From contig NZ_CP007212.1 in NCBI RefSeq assembly GCF_001411805.1, positions 1,302,001 to 1,366,000 of the forward strand: a stretch of DNA of 64,000 nt. Direction: 5' to 3'. Origin of the DNA: Burkholderia plantarii (lineage in GTDB: Bacteria > Pseudomonadota > Gammaproteobacteria > Burkholderiales > Burkholderiaceae). Both the position numbers and the translations under genes were made by a program. Positions within the stretch are counted from its first letter, which is position 1. The number at the start of each line of letters is the position of its first letter. The notes below the pieces were generated by a model. The model was given only the letters and a program-made list of their open reading frames with translations. It searched no databases and had not been told where the DNA came from. Positions 9,865 to 19,117 of this stretch are shown in pieces.

Positions 9865-10368
9865 ATGTCGCATTCCGGCCATCCCGCGGGACCGCTCACG
9901 CTCCGCGTCAACGGTGACGAGCGCCGCGTCCCCGACGCCGCGCCCGACACGCCGCTGCTGTTCGTGCTGCGCAACGATCTGGCGCTGAACGGCCCGAAGT
10001 ACGGCTGCGGGCTCGGCCAGTGCGGCGCCTGCACCGTGCTGGTGGACGGCCTCCCGGCGCGCTCGTGCGTGGTGCCGGCCGGCGCCGCCCACGGCCGCGA
10101 GGTGACCACGCTCGAGGGGCTCGGCACGCTCGACGCGCTGCACCCGATCCAGCGCGCGTTCATCGACGAGCAGGCCGCGCAGTGCGGCTACTGCCTGAAC
10201 GGCATGATCATGAGCGCCAAGGCGCTGCTCGATCGCGATCCGTCGCCCGACGACGCGGCGATCCGCGACGCGCTGCGTTTCAACCTGTGCCGCTGCGGCA
10301 CCCATCTCGAGATCGTGCGCGCGGTGCAACGCGCGGCGCGTTACCTGCAACACGACGATGAACGATGA
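9865..10368 (+). CDS. nicA: Nicotinate hydroxylase [2Fe-2S] small subunit
   Basis: A 167-residue electron-transfer subunit of the molybdenum hydroxylase. The plant-ferredoxin-like N-terminal domain has Cys48, Cys53, Cys56 (YGCGLGQCGAC) and Cys68. The C-terminal helical domain has Cys107, Cys110, Cys142 and Cys144 (QCGYC ... LCRCG). All eight ligands for two [2Fe-2S] clusters are present. The 3' end overlaps the next gene by 11 bp, implying translational coupling with the cytochrome subunit. It passes electrons from the molybdopterin site to the cytochrome c subunit. Confidence 0.93.
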   Translation: MSHSGHPAGPLTLRVNGDERRVPDAAPDTPLLFVLRNDLALNGPKYGCGLGQCGACTVLVDGLPARSCVVPAGAAHGREVTTLEGLGTLDALHPIQRAFIDEQAAQCGYCLNGMIMSAKALLDRDPSPDDAAIRDALRFNLCRCGTHLEIVRAVQRAARYLQHDDER

Positions 10369-12793
10369 ATCGACGGCGGCCGCGCTGGCGGCGAACGCGG
10401 CGCGGCCCGACGCTGCCGCGCCGCCAGCGCGCCGCGCCTGGGCCTATGGCTGGCCGGTGGCCGGCACCGAAGGCGACGCCGAAGCCAGGTTCGAGGTCGA
10501 GGCCGTGCTGTCCGCGCGCGCGACGCTCGCCAGCTGGCGCTATCGCGCGCGGCTGACGGCGGCGGCCGGCGCGCGCACGCTGCCGGTGTCGCCCGGCGGC
10601 CCGGCGCCGGCGCTGCCGTTCGTCTATCGGCATGCCGAACTCGCTGTCGAGATCGAGGATCCGGCGCGGCGCATGCCGGCGCAGGCCCATGTGTTCGCGC
10701 GCGAATCGGCGCTCGACGAATGCGCGGCCGAGTGGCGGATCGATCCGGTCGAGCTGCGGCTGCGCCAGCTCGATCCGGTGCGCGACGCCGGTGCGCACGA
10801 AGTGATCCGGATGGTGACCGAGCGCGCGGCGTGGCGCGTGCCGGGCGCCGCCCGGCCGTCGCCGGCCTCGCCGTGGCTGCGCGGGCGCGGCTTCGCGTTC
10901 GACGGACGCGGCGATCAGGCCGGCAACGCGCTAGACCCCGCGCTCGACACGCGGCCCGACTGGACCGCCTGGGTGGTCGATATCGACGTCGATCCGGCCA
11001 CCGGCGACGTCGCGCTGCGCCGCGTGGTGGCCGGGCAGGGCACCGGCCGGCCCGGTTCGCCGGAGGCCGCGAGCCTGTCGGGGGTGCCGGCCGCGCGGCT
11101 CGCGGCGGCCGTCTCGCGCGTGCTCGGCGCGCGTCACGCGGCCCACCACGCGCATGACGAGACGGCGCCGGCCGACGGTTCGCGCGGCGCGCTCGCGCAT
11201 GCGCTGCGGCGCGCGCAGCGGCCGGGCGAACTCGAGGCCGCGGTCGAGGCCATGGACGCGGCGGATGAACCCGCCGACCTCGACGAAGCCGAGCGCGAGC
11301 GCCTCGAACGCGCCGTGGCGCCGGCCGCCGCCGCGATCGCCAATGCGCTCTACGACGCCACCGGGGTGCGCTTTCGCGCCCCGCCGTTCGATACCGGCAC
11401 GATCCGCGACGCGCTGGCCGCGCACGACCCGCGCGCCGTGCCGGCCGAACGCCGGCCGTCCGCCGCGCGGCGCTGGCGCCGCTGGCTGGCGGGCGGCGGC
11501 ATCGGCGGCGTGGTGGGCGGCCTGATCGGGCTGGCCGGCGCGCTGCTGCCCGGCCCCGCGCCGATCGCGCCGCTGCCGGCCGGCAGCATGGGCGGCGCGC
11601 CGGTATGGAGCGCCGAGACGCTCGCACGCGGCCGGCTGGTCGCGCTGGCCGGCGACTGCGCGGTCTGCCATACGGCGCCGGGCGGCCGCACCAACGCGGG
11701 CGGCTTCCCGCTCGACACGCCGTTCGGCACGATCTATTCGACCAACCTCACGCCCGATCCCGAGACCGGCATCGGCAGCTGGTCGTACCCGGCGTTCGCG
11801 CGCGCGATGCGCGAGGGCATCTCGCGCGACGGCCGCCACCTGTACCCGGCGTTCCCGTACACGGCGTTCGCGAAGCTCAGCGAGGCGGACCTGCTCGCGC
11901 TCTACGCCTACCTGATGTCGCAGCCGGCCGTGAAAGCGGCGCCGCCGCCCACGCGCCTGCCGTTCCCGCTGAACCAGCGGCGCCTGGTGGCCGGCTGGAA
12001 CTGGCTTTATCACGACCCCGCGCCGTACCAGCCCGATCCGCAGAAGTCGGTGCTCTGGAACCGCGGCAAATATCTGGTGGACGGCGCGGGCCACTGCGGC
12101 GCCTGCCACTCGCCGCGCAACGCGCTCGGCGCCGAGCAGGGCGGCTTCGCCTACCTGACGGGCGGCAGCGCCGAGGGCTGGGACGCGCCGGCGCTGGTGG
12201 CCGCCTCGCACGCGGCGCCCGTGCCGTGGACCGAGGACGCGCTGTTCGATTACCTGCGCACCGGCTTCTCGCCCGAGCACGGCGTGGCGGCTGGCCCGAT
12301 GGCGCCGGTGGTGGCCGGGCTTGCCGAACTGCCCGAGGGCGACGTGCGCGCGATCGCGCATTACCTCGCGTCGCTGTCGCCGAAGGTGGACGAGGCGGAC
12401 GCCTCCGCGGCCGCCGCCACGCGCGCGGCGGGGGCCGATCCGCTCGCCACGCTCGGCCTCGAAAACGGCCGGCGCGCGTTCGACGCGGCCTGCGCCGTGT
12501 GCCACGCGGCCTCGGGCGGCGTCGGCCACTTCGGCGTGCGGCCGCTGATGGGGCTCAACACCAGCGTCAGCCACGCGAACCCCGACAACCTGCTGCGCGT
12601 GCTGCAGAACGGCATCGCGCAGCCGGCCACGGCCGCGCTCGGCTACATGCCGGCGTTCCGCGACGCGTTCGACGATCGCCAGATGGCCGAGCTGGCCGCC
12701 TACATCCGCCAGCGCTACGCGCCGGACCAGCCGGCCTGGCGCGACCTGGAGGCGGCGTCGGCGCGGCTGCGCGCCGAGGGAGCGCCGCATTGA
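10358..12793 (+). CDS. Tri-heme cytochrome c subunit with degenerate N-terminal Mo-hydroxylase domain
   Basis: An 811-residue protein that should carry electrons from nicotinate hydroxylase to the respiratory chain. Residues 1-370 align by eye with the C-terminal half of the molybdopterin subunit at 2210-4552 (for example IANALYDATGVRFRAPPF here against LANAIFDATGVRFCAPPF there). The catalytic GAGE motif and most cofactor loops are missing, so this part is probably inactive. A Gly-rich transmembrane helix (about 376-400) follows, then three cytochrome c domains with CAVCH (Cys434), CGACH (Cys580) and CAVCH (Cys712). In P. putida NicB an active Mo-domain is fused to the cytochrome part. Here the fusion survives but the catalytic half is decayed. 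Start ATG 10358 overlaps nicA. Confidence 0.85.
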   Translation: MNDESTAAALAANAARPDAAAPPARRAWAYGWPVAGTEGDAEARFEVEAVLSARATLASWRYRARLTAAAGARTLPVSPGGPAPALPFVYRHAELAVEIEDPARRMPAQAHVFARESALDECAAEWRIDPVELRLRQLDPVRDAGAHEVIRMVTERAAWRVPGAARPSPASPWLRGRGFAFDGRGDQAGNALDPALDTRPDWTAWVVDIDVDPATGDVALRRVVAGQGTGRPGSPEAASLSGVPAARLAAAVSRVLGARHAAHHAHDETAPADGSRGALAHALRRAQRPGELEAAVEAMDAADEPADLDEAERERLERAVAPAAAAIANALYDATGVRFRAPPFDTGTIRDALAAHDPRAVPAERRPSAARRWRRWLAGGGIGGVVGGLIGLAGALLPGPAPIAPLPAGSMGGAPVWSAETLARGRLVALAGDCAVCHTAPGGRTNAGGFPLDTPFGTIYSTNLTPDPETGIGSWSYPAFARAMREGISRDGRHLYPAFPYTAFAKLSEADLLALYAYLMSQPAVKAAPPPTRLPFPLNQRRLVAGWNWLYHDPAPYQPDPQKSVLWNRGKYLVDGAGHCGACHSPRNALGAEQGGFAYLTGGSAEGWDAPALVAASHAAPVPWTEDALFDYLRTGFSPEHGVAAGPMAPVVAGLAELPEGDVRAIAHYLASLSPKVDEADASAAAATRAAGADPLATLGLENGRRAFDAACAVCHAASGGVGHFGVRPLMGLNTSVSHANPDNLLRVLQNGIAQPATAALGYMPAFRDAFDDRQMAELAAYIRQRYAPDQPAWRDLEAASARLRAEGAPH

Positions 12794-12960
12794 ACGGCGG
12801 GCGCCGCGGGCCGCCGGCGGCGCGGAAGGCGCGGCGCCGGCGGATGCCGGGTGGCGCCGCACACCGCACGCCGGCGCGCCCGTGACGCAATGCCCCAGTA
12901 CCTCAGTACAATGCGCGGATTCCGTCAACCGCCGTTCCTCGCGCCTTCCCGCCGCCGCCG

Positions 12961-14274
12961 ATGCCGCTTCCGACCATACCGACCGCCCCGTTCTGCCCCG
13001 CCGAAGTGAAAGGCAGCATCACGATCGATGCGCGCGCATCGTGGTTCGCGAAGCTGCGCCGCTTCGCCGGGCCGGGCCTGCTGGTCGCGATCGGCTACAT
13101 GGATCCCGGCAACTGGGCCACCGACATCCAGGCCGGCTCGCAGTTCGGCTACGCGCTGCTGTGGGTGGTGGCGTTCTCGAGCCTCGCGGCGATCTTCCTG
13201 CAGATGCTGGCCGCGCGGCTCGGCCTCGTCACCGGCCGCGATCTCGCGCAGGCCAGCTACGAGCGCTACGGACCGTTCGGCAAGTGGCTGCAGTGGGTGA
13301 CGGCCGAGATCTCGATCATCGCCTGCGACATCGCCGAGGTGCTCGGCTGCGCGCTCGCGTTCAAGCTGCTGCTCGGCGTGCCGGTGGCCTGGGGCATCGT
13401 GCTGACCGCGCTCGACACGGTGATCGTGCTCGGACTGCAGGGCAAGGGCTTCCGCCAGATCGAGGCGATCGTGCTGGGCCTGATCGGCACCATGGCGGCC
13501 TGCTTCGTCGCGCAGGTGGCGATGGTGCCGCCCGACTGGCACGCGGTGGCCGCGGGCCTCGTCCCCGGCGATCCGGGCCACGACCGCAAGGACGCGATCG
13601 TGCTGGCGCTCGGCATCATCGGGGCCACCATCATGCCGCACAACCTCTACCTGCATTCGTCGGTGGTGCAGACGCGCCGCGTGGTGGGCGGCGCGGGCGG
13701 GCCGATCCGCGACACGCTCGCGATGGTGCGCGTCGACACCTGGGTCTCGCTGCTGGTCGCGATGTGCGTGAACGCGGCGATCCTGATCCTGGCCGGCGCC
13801 GCGTTCCATGCCGCCGGGCACACCGGCGTGACCGACATCGAGCAGGCCTACCAGCTGATCACGCCGCTGGTGGGCGGCGGCGCCGCGGTGCTGTTCGGCA
13901 TCGCGCTGCTGGCCTCGGGGCAGAGCTCGACGCTGACCGGCACGATCGCCGGGCAGGTGATCATGGACGGCTTCCTGCAGGTGAAGATTCCCTGCTACCA
14001 GCGCCGGCTGATCACGCGCGCGCTGGCACTGGTGCCGGCGCTGATCGGCGTGCTGGTGCTCGGCGACGGCGCGGTGGGCAAGCTGCTGGTGTGGAGCCAG
14101 GTGCTGCTGAGCCTGCAGCTGCCGTTCGCGATGTGGCCGCTGATCCGCTCGGTCAGCGACGACCGGCTGATGCAGGGCAATGCGATCGGCTGGCCCGCGC
14201 GGCTGTTCGCGTGGCTGCTGTTCGCCGTGATCGGCGGCACCAATCTGCTGCTGATCACGGGCGTGATCGGCTGA
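12961..14274 (+). CDS. mntH: Nramp-family divalent metal transporter
   Basis: A 437-residue proton-coupled Mn(II)/Fe(II) importer of the inner membrane. The two Nramp metal-binding signatures are present: DPGN at residues 48-51 in unwound TM1, and MPH at 225-227 in TM6 (GATIMPHNLYLHS). About eleven hydrophobic segments follow the usual order. It has a 167-bp upstream gap and is not obviously linked to the nic genes, although molybdenum/iron enzymes lie next to it. Start ATG 12961 is the first in frame. Confidence 0.9.
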   Translation: MPLPTIPTAPFCPAEVKGSITIDARASWFAKLRRFAGPGLLVAIGYMDPGNWATDIQAGSQFGYALLWVVAFSSLAAIFLQMLAARLGLVTGRDLAQASYERYGPFGKWLQWVTAEISIIACDIAEVLGCALAFKLLLGVPVAWGIVLTALDTVIVLGLQGKGFRQIEAIVLGLIGTMAACFVAQVAMVPPDWHAVAAGLVPGDPGHDRKDAIVLALGIIGATIMPHNLYLHSSVVQTRRVVGGAGGPIRDTLAMVRVDTWVSLLVAMCVNAAILILAGAAFHAAGHTGVTDIEQAYQLITPLVGGGAAVLFGIALLASGQSSTLTGTIAGQVIMDGFLQVKIPCYQRRLITRALALVPALIGVLVLGDGAVGKLLVWSQVLLSLQLPFAMWPLIRSVSDDRLMQGNAIGWPARLFAWLLFAVIGGTNLLLITGVIG

Positions 14275-14282
14275 GCGGGCAG

Positions 14283-14303
14283 GGCGCGGCGGCCTGCCGC
14301 GCC
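14283..14303 (+). other. GC-rich hairpin after mntH
   Basis: GGCGCGGC and GCCGCGCC form an 8-bp stem with a 5-base loop starting 8 bp after the mntH stop. There is no T-run, so this is at best a weak or factor-assisted terminator. Confidence 0.3.
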
Positions 14304-14400
14304 TCCCTGGCGCTGCGGTATGCTGCGGGTTCCGCCGCCGCATGCCGGCTCGCGCCATGCGAGGCCGAGCGCCGGCGATCACAAAAAGGAGCGTGAGAAG

Positions 14401-15531
14401 ATGACGGAGATGGTCGATTGCGTCGTGATCGGCGCGGGAGTGGTCGGCCTGGCGGCCGCGCGCGCCGGTGCGCGACGCGGCTGGGAGACGGTGATCGTCG
14501 AATCGGAAACGATGATCGGCACCGGCACGAGTTCGCGCAACAGCGAGGTGATCCATGCCGGCATCTATTACCCGGCCGGCTCGCTGAAGGCGCGGCTCTG
14601 CGTCGAGGGGCGCGAGCAGCTTTATGCGTTCTGCGAGGAAAACCAGGTGCCGCACCGGCGCAGCGGCAAGCTGATCGTGGCCGCCGAGGAGGCGCAGCGC
14701 GGCACGCTGGCCGACATCGAGGCGGCCGCGCGCGCCAACGGCGTGACCGACCTGCGGCGCCTGAGCGGCGACGAGGCGCGTGCGCTCGAACCGGCCCTGC
14801 GCTGCGTGGCGGCGCTCGAATCGCCGTCCACCGGGATCGTCGACAGCCACGCGCTGATGCTCGCGCTGCTCGGCGACGCCGAGCGCGCCGGCGCCGTGAT
14901 CGCGTACCGTTCGCCCGTGATCGGCGGGCAGGTGCTGCACGACGACGGCGGCGGCACCGCGATCGAACTCGAGGTGGGCGGCGCCGAGCCGATGACGCTG
15001 CGCGCGCGGCGCGTGGTGAACGCGGCCGGGCTCCACGCGCAGACCGTGGCCGGCGTGCTGCGCGGGCTGCCGCCCGAATCGGTGCCGCGCGCACGCTACG
15101 CCAAGGGCAATTATTATTCGCTGTCGGGCCGCGCGCCGTTCTCGCGGCTCATTTATCCGGTGCCGGAGCCGGGCGGGCTTGGCGTCCACCTGACGCTCGA
15201 TCTCGCCAACCAGGCGCGCTTCGGCCCCGACGTGGAATGGATCGACTCGATCGATTTCCGCGTCGATCCGGCCCGCGCGGTGCGCTTCTACGATGCGATC
15301 CGCACCTACTGGCCGGGGCTGCCCGACGAAGCGCTGCAGCCGGCCTACGCCGGCGTGCGGCCGAAGCTGGCTGAGCCGCCGGGCGGCGTCGACGATTTCG
15401 TGATCCAGTCGGCGCGCTCGCACGGCGTGGCCGGCCTCGTCAACCTGTACGGCATCGAGTCGCCGGGGCTGACGGCCTCGCTCGCGATCGCCGGACAGGT
15501 GATCGCGGCGCTCGATGACGACGCACGGTGA
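14401..15531 (+). CDS. FAD-dependent oxidoreductase, L-2-hydroxyglutarate oxidase-like
   Basis: A 376-residue DAO-superfamily flavoprotein. The N-terminal Rossmann motif is [20 protein letters not shown] (residues 8-27), followed by [19 protein letters not shown], a stretch typical of L-2-hydroxyglutarate dehydrogenase/oxidase relatives. The C-terminus has an FAD-binding loop near [14 protein letters not shown]. It likely oxidises a 2-hydroxy or amino acid and passes electrons to oxygen or quinone; the substrate is unknown. ATG 14401 is preceded by AAAAGGAGCGTGAGAAG, a good ribosome site. The ABM gene follows 34 bp downstream and is probably co-transcribed. Confidence 0.8.
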   Translation: MTEMVDCVVIGAGVVGLAAARAGARRGWETVIVESETMIGTGTSSRNSEVIHAGIYYPAGSLKARLCVEGREQLYAFCEENQVPHRRSGKLIVAAEEAQRGTLADIEAAARANGVTDLRRLSGDEARALEPALRCVAALESPSTGIVDSHALMLALLGDAERAGAVIAYRSPVIGGQVLHDDGGGTAIELEVGGAEPMTLRARRVVNAAGLHAQTVAGVLRGLPPESVPRARYAKGNYYSLSGRAPFSRLIYPVPEPGGLGVHLTLDLANQARFGPDVEWIDSIDFRVDPARAVRFYDAIRTYWPGLPDEALQPAYAGVRPKLAEPPGGVDDFVIQSARSHGVAGLVNLYGIESPGLTASLAIAGQVIAALDDDAR

Positions 15532-15565
15532 CGGTCAACCCAACATCAACCACGAAAGGACGACG

Positions 15566-15874
15566 ATGATTCACGAGATGGCGAGGATCGAGGTGCAGGC
15601 GGGCAAGGAAGCGGAATTCGAGGCCGGCGTCGAGCAGGCGGTGCCGCTGTTCCTGCGCTCGCGCGGCTGCATCGGCGTGGAGCTGCACCGCACCGTGGAG
15701 CGGCCGGCCGAATACCTGCTGCTGGTGCGCTGGGAAACGGTCGACGATCACATGGTGCATTTCCGCGAGTCGGAGGAATACCAGGCCTGGCGCGCGCTCG
15801 TCAGCCCGTTCTTCGCGGCGCCGCCGTCGGTCTGCCACACCGAGATCAAGGTCGGGCCGGCCACGCGCGCCTGA
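15566..15874 (+). CDS. Antibiotic-biosynthesis-monooxygenase (ABM) domain protein
   Basis: A 102-residue ferredoxin-like alpha/beta barrel protein of the ABM family, small dimeric enzymes that include quinone-forming monooxygenases and heme-degrading proteins. Family features are VQAGKEAEFEAGV near the N-terminus and YLLLVRWETVDDHMVHFRES in the middle. ATG 15566 follows AAAGGACGACG and is preferred over an upstream in-frame start. It is placed directly after the FAD oxidoreductase, suggesting it acts on a product or reactive by-product of that enzyme. The substrate cannot be told from sequence. Confidence 0.78.
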   Translation: MIHEMARIEVQAGKEAEFEAGVEQAVPLFLRSRGCIGVELHRTVERPAEYLLLVRWETVDDHMVHFRESEEYQAWRALVSPFFAAPPSVCHTEIKVGPATRA

Positions 15875-15990
15875 CCGATCCTGCGCGCGGCGGCCGGGCT
15901 CGCGGCTGCCGCGCGGCACGCGCATGACCCGTCATCGGGCCGTTGCCAGCGGTGCCGGGCCTTGCACCCGCGTTCCCGAGCGATTCCGCC

Positions 15991-17247
15991 TCAGCCCGTC
16001 TTCAGCCTGAAGACGCGATTCTTCTCCAGCGCCCCCGCCGTGTAGGCTTTCCCGTCCGCCTTGCCGCCGTCCGCCGTCGCGGGCCGCAGGTGCTCGTCGT
16101 CGAGCGCCGGGCCGGTGTAGCGCCCGCGCGGCCGGATCACGCGGCCCACCCGCAACTGCTCGATGCCGTGCGCGAGCAGGCCGACGCTGCGCGCGATCGA
16201 GAACAGCCCGAACGCCGCGTCGTCCGGCAGCCCCAGCTGCGCCGCGAGGATCGCCAGCGCGACGTCGATGTTGGGCTTGAGGCCCGTCAGCGCGGTGACC
16301 CTGTCGATGAACGCGCCCAGTTCGCGCGGCGGATCGAGCCGCGCCAGCAGCGCCTGCGCGCGCGGATCGCCGTCGGGGTAGAGGTGGTGGCCGAAGCCGG
16401 GGATCGGGATCGCCGAGCCGAGATGATGGCCGACCACGTGCTCGGCGCCGAGCCGCGCGACGTCGTCGAACATGGCGCGCACGCGCCGCGAGGCGTCGCC
16501 GTGCAGCGGGCCGGACAGCGTGGTGAGGCCGGTCAGCAGGCAGCCGGCGAGCGGCGCGCCGGTGGAGGCGGTGATGCGCGCGGCGAAGGCGGAACTGGTG
16601 ACCTCGTGGTCGGCCACCAGCACCATCGCGCGGCGGATCAGGTCGGCGCCGGCCGCGTCCTGCCCCCAGCCGGCCGCCAGCCGCTCATGGGTCCCGCGAT
16701 GCGCGCCGTGGCCGTTCGCGCCGAACGCGAGCGACACCACCGCGACCAGCCGACCCGCCTCGGCGTGCAGCGCGCTGTCGAGGCGGCCGAGCGTGGAATG
16801 GCCGTGCGCGGCCAGTGCGGCCAGCGCCGTGAACGCGCGGCTGCGGCCTGGTTCGCCGTCGGGCGGCGCGGCGTCGGCGAACGCGAAGGCCACCGGCGTC
16901 GGCGAATTCCACAGCAGCGCGGCGGCGTCTTCCAGCGTGGCATGTTCGGCCAGCGCGATGCAGTCGCGGCCGCGATACCAGGGCCGTCCCTTCGAGAAGG
17001 TGGTGAGGCCGCTGTAGATGCACGGCTCCGCGCCGAAGATCGTGCCGGCCGCGAGCGCGGCGCGCTTGCGGCCGACCTGCTTCCTGCGGCACAGCGCGAT
17101 CACGTCCTCGGCCCGGTAGAGGCTGCGGCGCGGGTCGTGCGGGTCCGGCATGACCGCGATGCTGCCGCGGCTCGCGTAGGCATAGACGGTCTGCGCGCGC
17201 ACGCCCAGTTGCCGGGTGGCTTCGGCCAGGGTGATCCAGTTCGACAT
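15991..17247 (-). CDS. Citrate synthase-family enzyme with N-terminal helix-turn-helix
   Basis: A 418-residue protein. Residues 1-55 form a MerR/excisionase-type helix-turn-helix (WITLAEATRQLGVRAQTVYAY, then a wing and YRAEDVIAL). The remainder is a citrate synthase fold with the three catalytic residues: His in SGPLHGDA, His in GFGHHLYPDG and Asp in KPNIDVAL. It may therefore condense acetyl- or propionyl-CoA with an oxo-acid, bind DNA, or do both. It ends a leftward cluster with a VOC protein, an ACS permease and an SDR. No conventional regulator is encoded nearby, although palindromic operators occur at 19971 and 20097. The start at 17247 gives the complete HTH; an upstream ATG adds ten residues. 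Confidence 0.85.
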   Translation of the reverse strand: MSNWITLAEATRQLGVRAQTVYAYASRGSIAVMPDPHDPRRSLYRAEDVIALCRRKQVGRKRAALAAGTIFGAEPCIYSGLTTFSKGRPWYRGRDCIALAEHATLEDAAALLWNSPTPVAFAFADAAPPDGEPGRSRAFTALAALAAHGHSTLGRLDSALHAEAGRLVAVVSLAFGANGHGAHRGTHERLAAGWGQDAAGADLIRRAMVLVADHEVTSSAFAARITASTGAPLAGCLLTGLTTLSGPLHGDASRRVRAMFDDVARLGAEHVVGHHLGSAIPIPGFGHHLYPDGDPRAQALLARLDPPRELGAFIDRVTALTGLKPNIDVALAILAAQLGLPDDAAFGLFSIARSVGLLAHGIEQLRVGRVIRPRGRYTGPALDDEHLRPATADGGKADGKAYTAGALEKNRVFRLKTG

Positions 17248-17316
17248 GACGGGCTGCCTCGATGCAGGAAACGGCATGCCGGCTGCGTACCGGCATGCCC
17301 CGACTATAGACCGCTT

Positions 17317-17709
17317 TCAGCTGAACGCCATCTGCGCCGGGCGCCGTTCGAGCACCTCGACGAGGATCTCGCCCGGCGCCTTCACGAAGCAGCCGCGCAC
17401 GCCGGCGCGGATCGGCTGGATCGGCGCGACGACCCGCGCGCCCGAGGCGAGCAGGTGCGCGAAGGCGGCGTCGAGATCGTCGACGCATACGCCGATGTGG
17501 TCGATGCCCTGGCGCGGCGCCGCGCCATCCGGCGTCGCGGCGCCGGGCTCGGCGAGCGGCGTGATGAACAGGTTGATGGTGCCGATGCGCAGGTCGACGC
17601 GTCCCGGCCGCCGCACGATCTCGGCGTTCAGGCAGCGCGCGAACCAGGCGGCGGTGGCCTCGGCGTCGGCCGAGCACAGTTGCAGGTGATCCCAGGAGAA
17701 TTCGATCAT
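17317..17709 (-). CDS. VOC (glyoxalase/dioxygenase) superfamily protein
   Basis: A 130-residue single VOC module pair. The metal ligands are probably His8 (SWDHLQL), His in QGIDHIGVCVDD and Glu in EILVEVLE. It lies 69 bp upstream of the citrate synthase-like gene and 23 bp after the permease gene, so it appears co-transcribed and may act on the same substrate, for example as an epimerase, lyase or dioxygenase. The specific activity is not recognisable. Confidence 0.78.
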   Translation of the reverse strand: MIEFSWDHLQLCSADAEATAAWFARCLNAEIVRRPGRVDLRIGTINLFITPLAEPGAATPDGAAPRQGIDHIGVCVDDLDAAFAHLLASGARVVAPIQPIRAGVRGCFVKAPGEILVEVLERRPAQMAFS

Positions 17710-17732
17710 GGTGAGTGGCGTAACAGGCGGGT

Positions 17733-19061
17733 TCAGAGTTCGATGCGCGAGAGCTTGCCGAGCAGCACCGAGTACGACAGCGTGCCGACCAGGCAGATCG
17801 CGCCCATCAGGTTCAGCGCCCAGAAGAAGTTGCCGGTGTGCTGGGTGACGTAGCCGATCATCAGCGGCGTGGTGACGGCCGCGATGTTGGCCGCGAGGCT
17901 CGTGATGCTGCTGGTGAGCCCGACGTACTGCTTCGGCGCGATCTCCGAGACGGCCGCCCACGACATCGAGCCGATGCCCTGCGCGAAGAACGCCACGGTC
18001 AGCACCGCGATCACCACCGCGTTCGACTGCACGAAGTTCACCAGCATGATCGAGGCGCCGAGGAACGTGCCGATCATCAGCGGCGCCTTGCGCGCGGCCG
18101 ACACCGACACGCCGCGGCGGATGCAGAAGTCCGACAGGAAGCCGGCCAGCAGGATGCCGAGCGTGGCGCCCACGAACGGCAGCGCCTGGAAGAAGCCCAC
18201 CTTGATCATCGACATGTGGCGTTCCTCGACGAGGTAGGTCATGAACCAGGTCGTGAAGAACACCAGCAGCGTGTTGTTGCAGAACTTGCCGAGGCAGATC
18301 GCGAGGATCTGGCGATAGCCGAGCAGGCGCAGCGCCATGCGCCAGTCGAAGCGCTCGCGCGGCTTGCCCGCCCTCGTCGCGACCGGGCGGCCCTCGTTGA
18401 TGTGCTGCAGCTCGGCCGCGTTGGCCGAGGCATGTCGCGACGGGTCGCGATAGAGCCGGAACCAGATCGCGCTGAACACGATGCCGAAGCCGCCGGTGGC
18501 GAAGAACACCGCGCGCCAGCCGAACGCGGTCGAGACCCAGAGCAGCAGCCCCGCGAACAGCGGCGTGCCGATGTACTGGCCCATCACGTAGACGCTGGTG
18601 GCGAAGCCGCGCTCCTGCACCGGGAACCACAGCGTGACGGCGCGCGCGTTGGACGGGAACGCCGGCGCTTCGAGCGCGCCCATCGCGAGCCGCGAGCCGA
18701 GCAGCATCCGGTAGCCCAGCGCCATGCCCTGCGTGAGCGTGGCGAGCGACCAGCCGAGCAGCGACAGCGCATAGGCCGCGCGCGAGCCGAGCACGTCGGC
18801 GAGGATGCCGGCCGGCAGCAGCGCGACCGAATAGGCCGCGCCGAACGCGGCGAACAGCTCGCCCATCTGCACGCGCGTGAGGCCGAGTTCCTTCGACAGC
18901 GCGGGGGCGACGATGCCGAGCGCGGAGCGGTCGACGTAGTTGAGGATGGTGGCCACCAGCAGCATCGAAAGGATGAAGTAGCGCACCCGCGTGCGCCGGG
19001 CGGCGCTGGCCTGGGCGGCGTGGTCGTGCAGCGGGGCCTGCCGCGATTCGGCGATTCTCAT
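17733..19061 (-). CDS. ACS-family MFS permease (organic acid transporter)
   Basis: A 442-residue, twelve-helix permease of the anion:cation symporter family, which imports aldarates, tartrate, phthalates and similar acids. TM1 has TILNYVDRSALGIVAPAL, and 'GALEAPAFPSNARAVTLWFP' is typical of the glucarate/tartrate subgroup. The central loop spans about residues 210-255. It starts 56 bp after the SDR stop on the same strand and precedes the VOC gene, which implies it takes up the substrate of this putative organic-acid operon. Confidence 0.86.
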   Translation of the reverse strand: MRIAESRQAPLHDHAAQASAARRTRVRYFILSMLLVATILNYVDRSALGIVAPALSKELGLTRVQMGELFAAFGAAYSVALLPAGILADVLGSRAAYALSLLGWSLATLTQGMALGYRMLLGSRLAMGALEAPAFPSNARAVTLWFPVQERGFATSVYVMGQYIGTPLFAGLLLWVSTAFGWRAVFFATGGFGIVFSAIWFRLYRDPSRHASANAAELQHINEGRPVATRAGKPRERFDWRMALRLLGYRQILAICLGKFCNNTLLVFFTTWFMTYLVEERHMSMIKVGFFQALPFVGATLGILLAGFLSDFCIRRGVSVSAARKAPLMIGTFLGASIMLVNFVQSNAVVIAVLTVAFFAQGIGSMSWAAVSEIAPKQYVGLTSSITSLAANIAAVTTPLMIGYVTQHTGNFFWALNLMGAICLVGTLSYSVLLGKLSRIEL

Positions 19062-19117
19062 GTCTGTCTCCTGATCGTGGGCCGGATCTTGTTGTTATGG
19101 CTCCGGCCGGGGGCGGG

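Noticed and set aside
14283..14303. An intrinsic terminator after mntH.
   Set aside because: The stem is strong but no T-run follows, so I kept it only as a hairpin.
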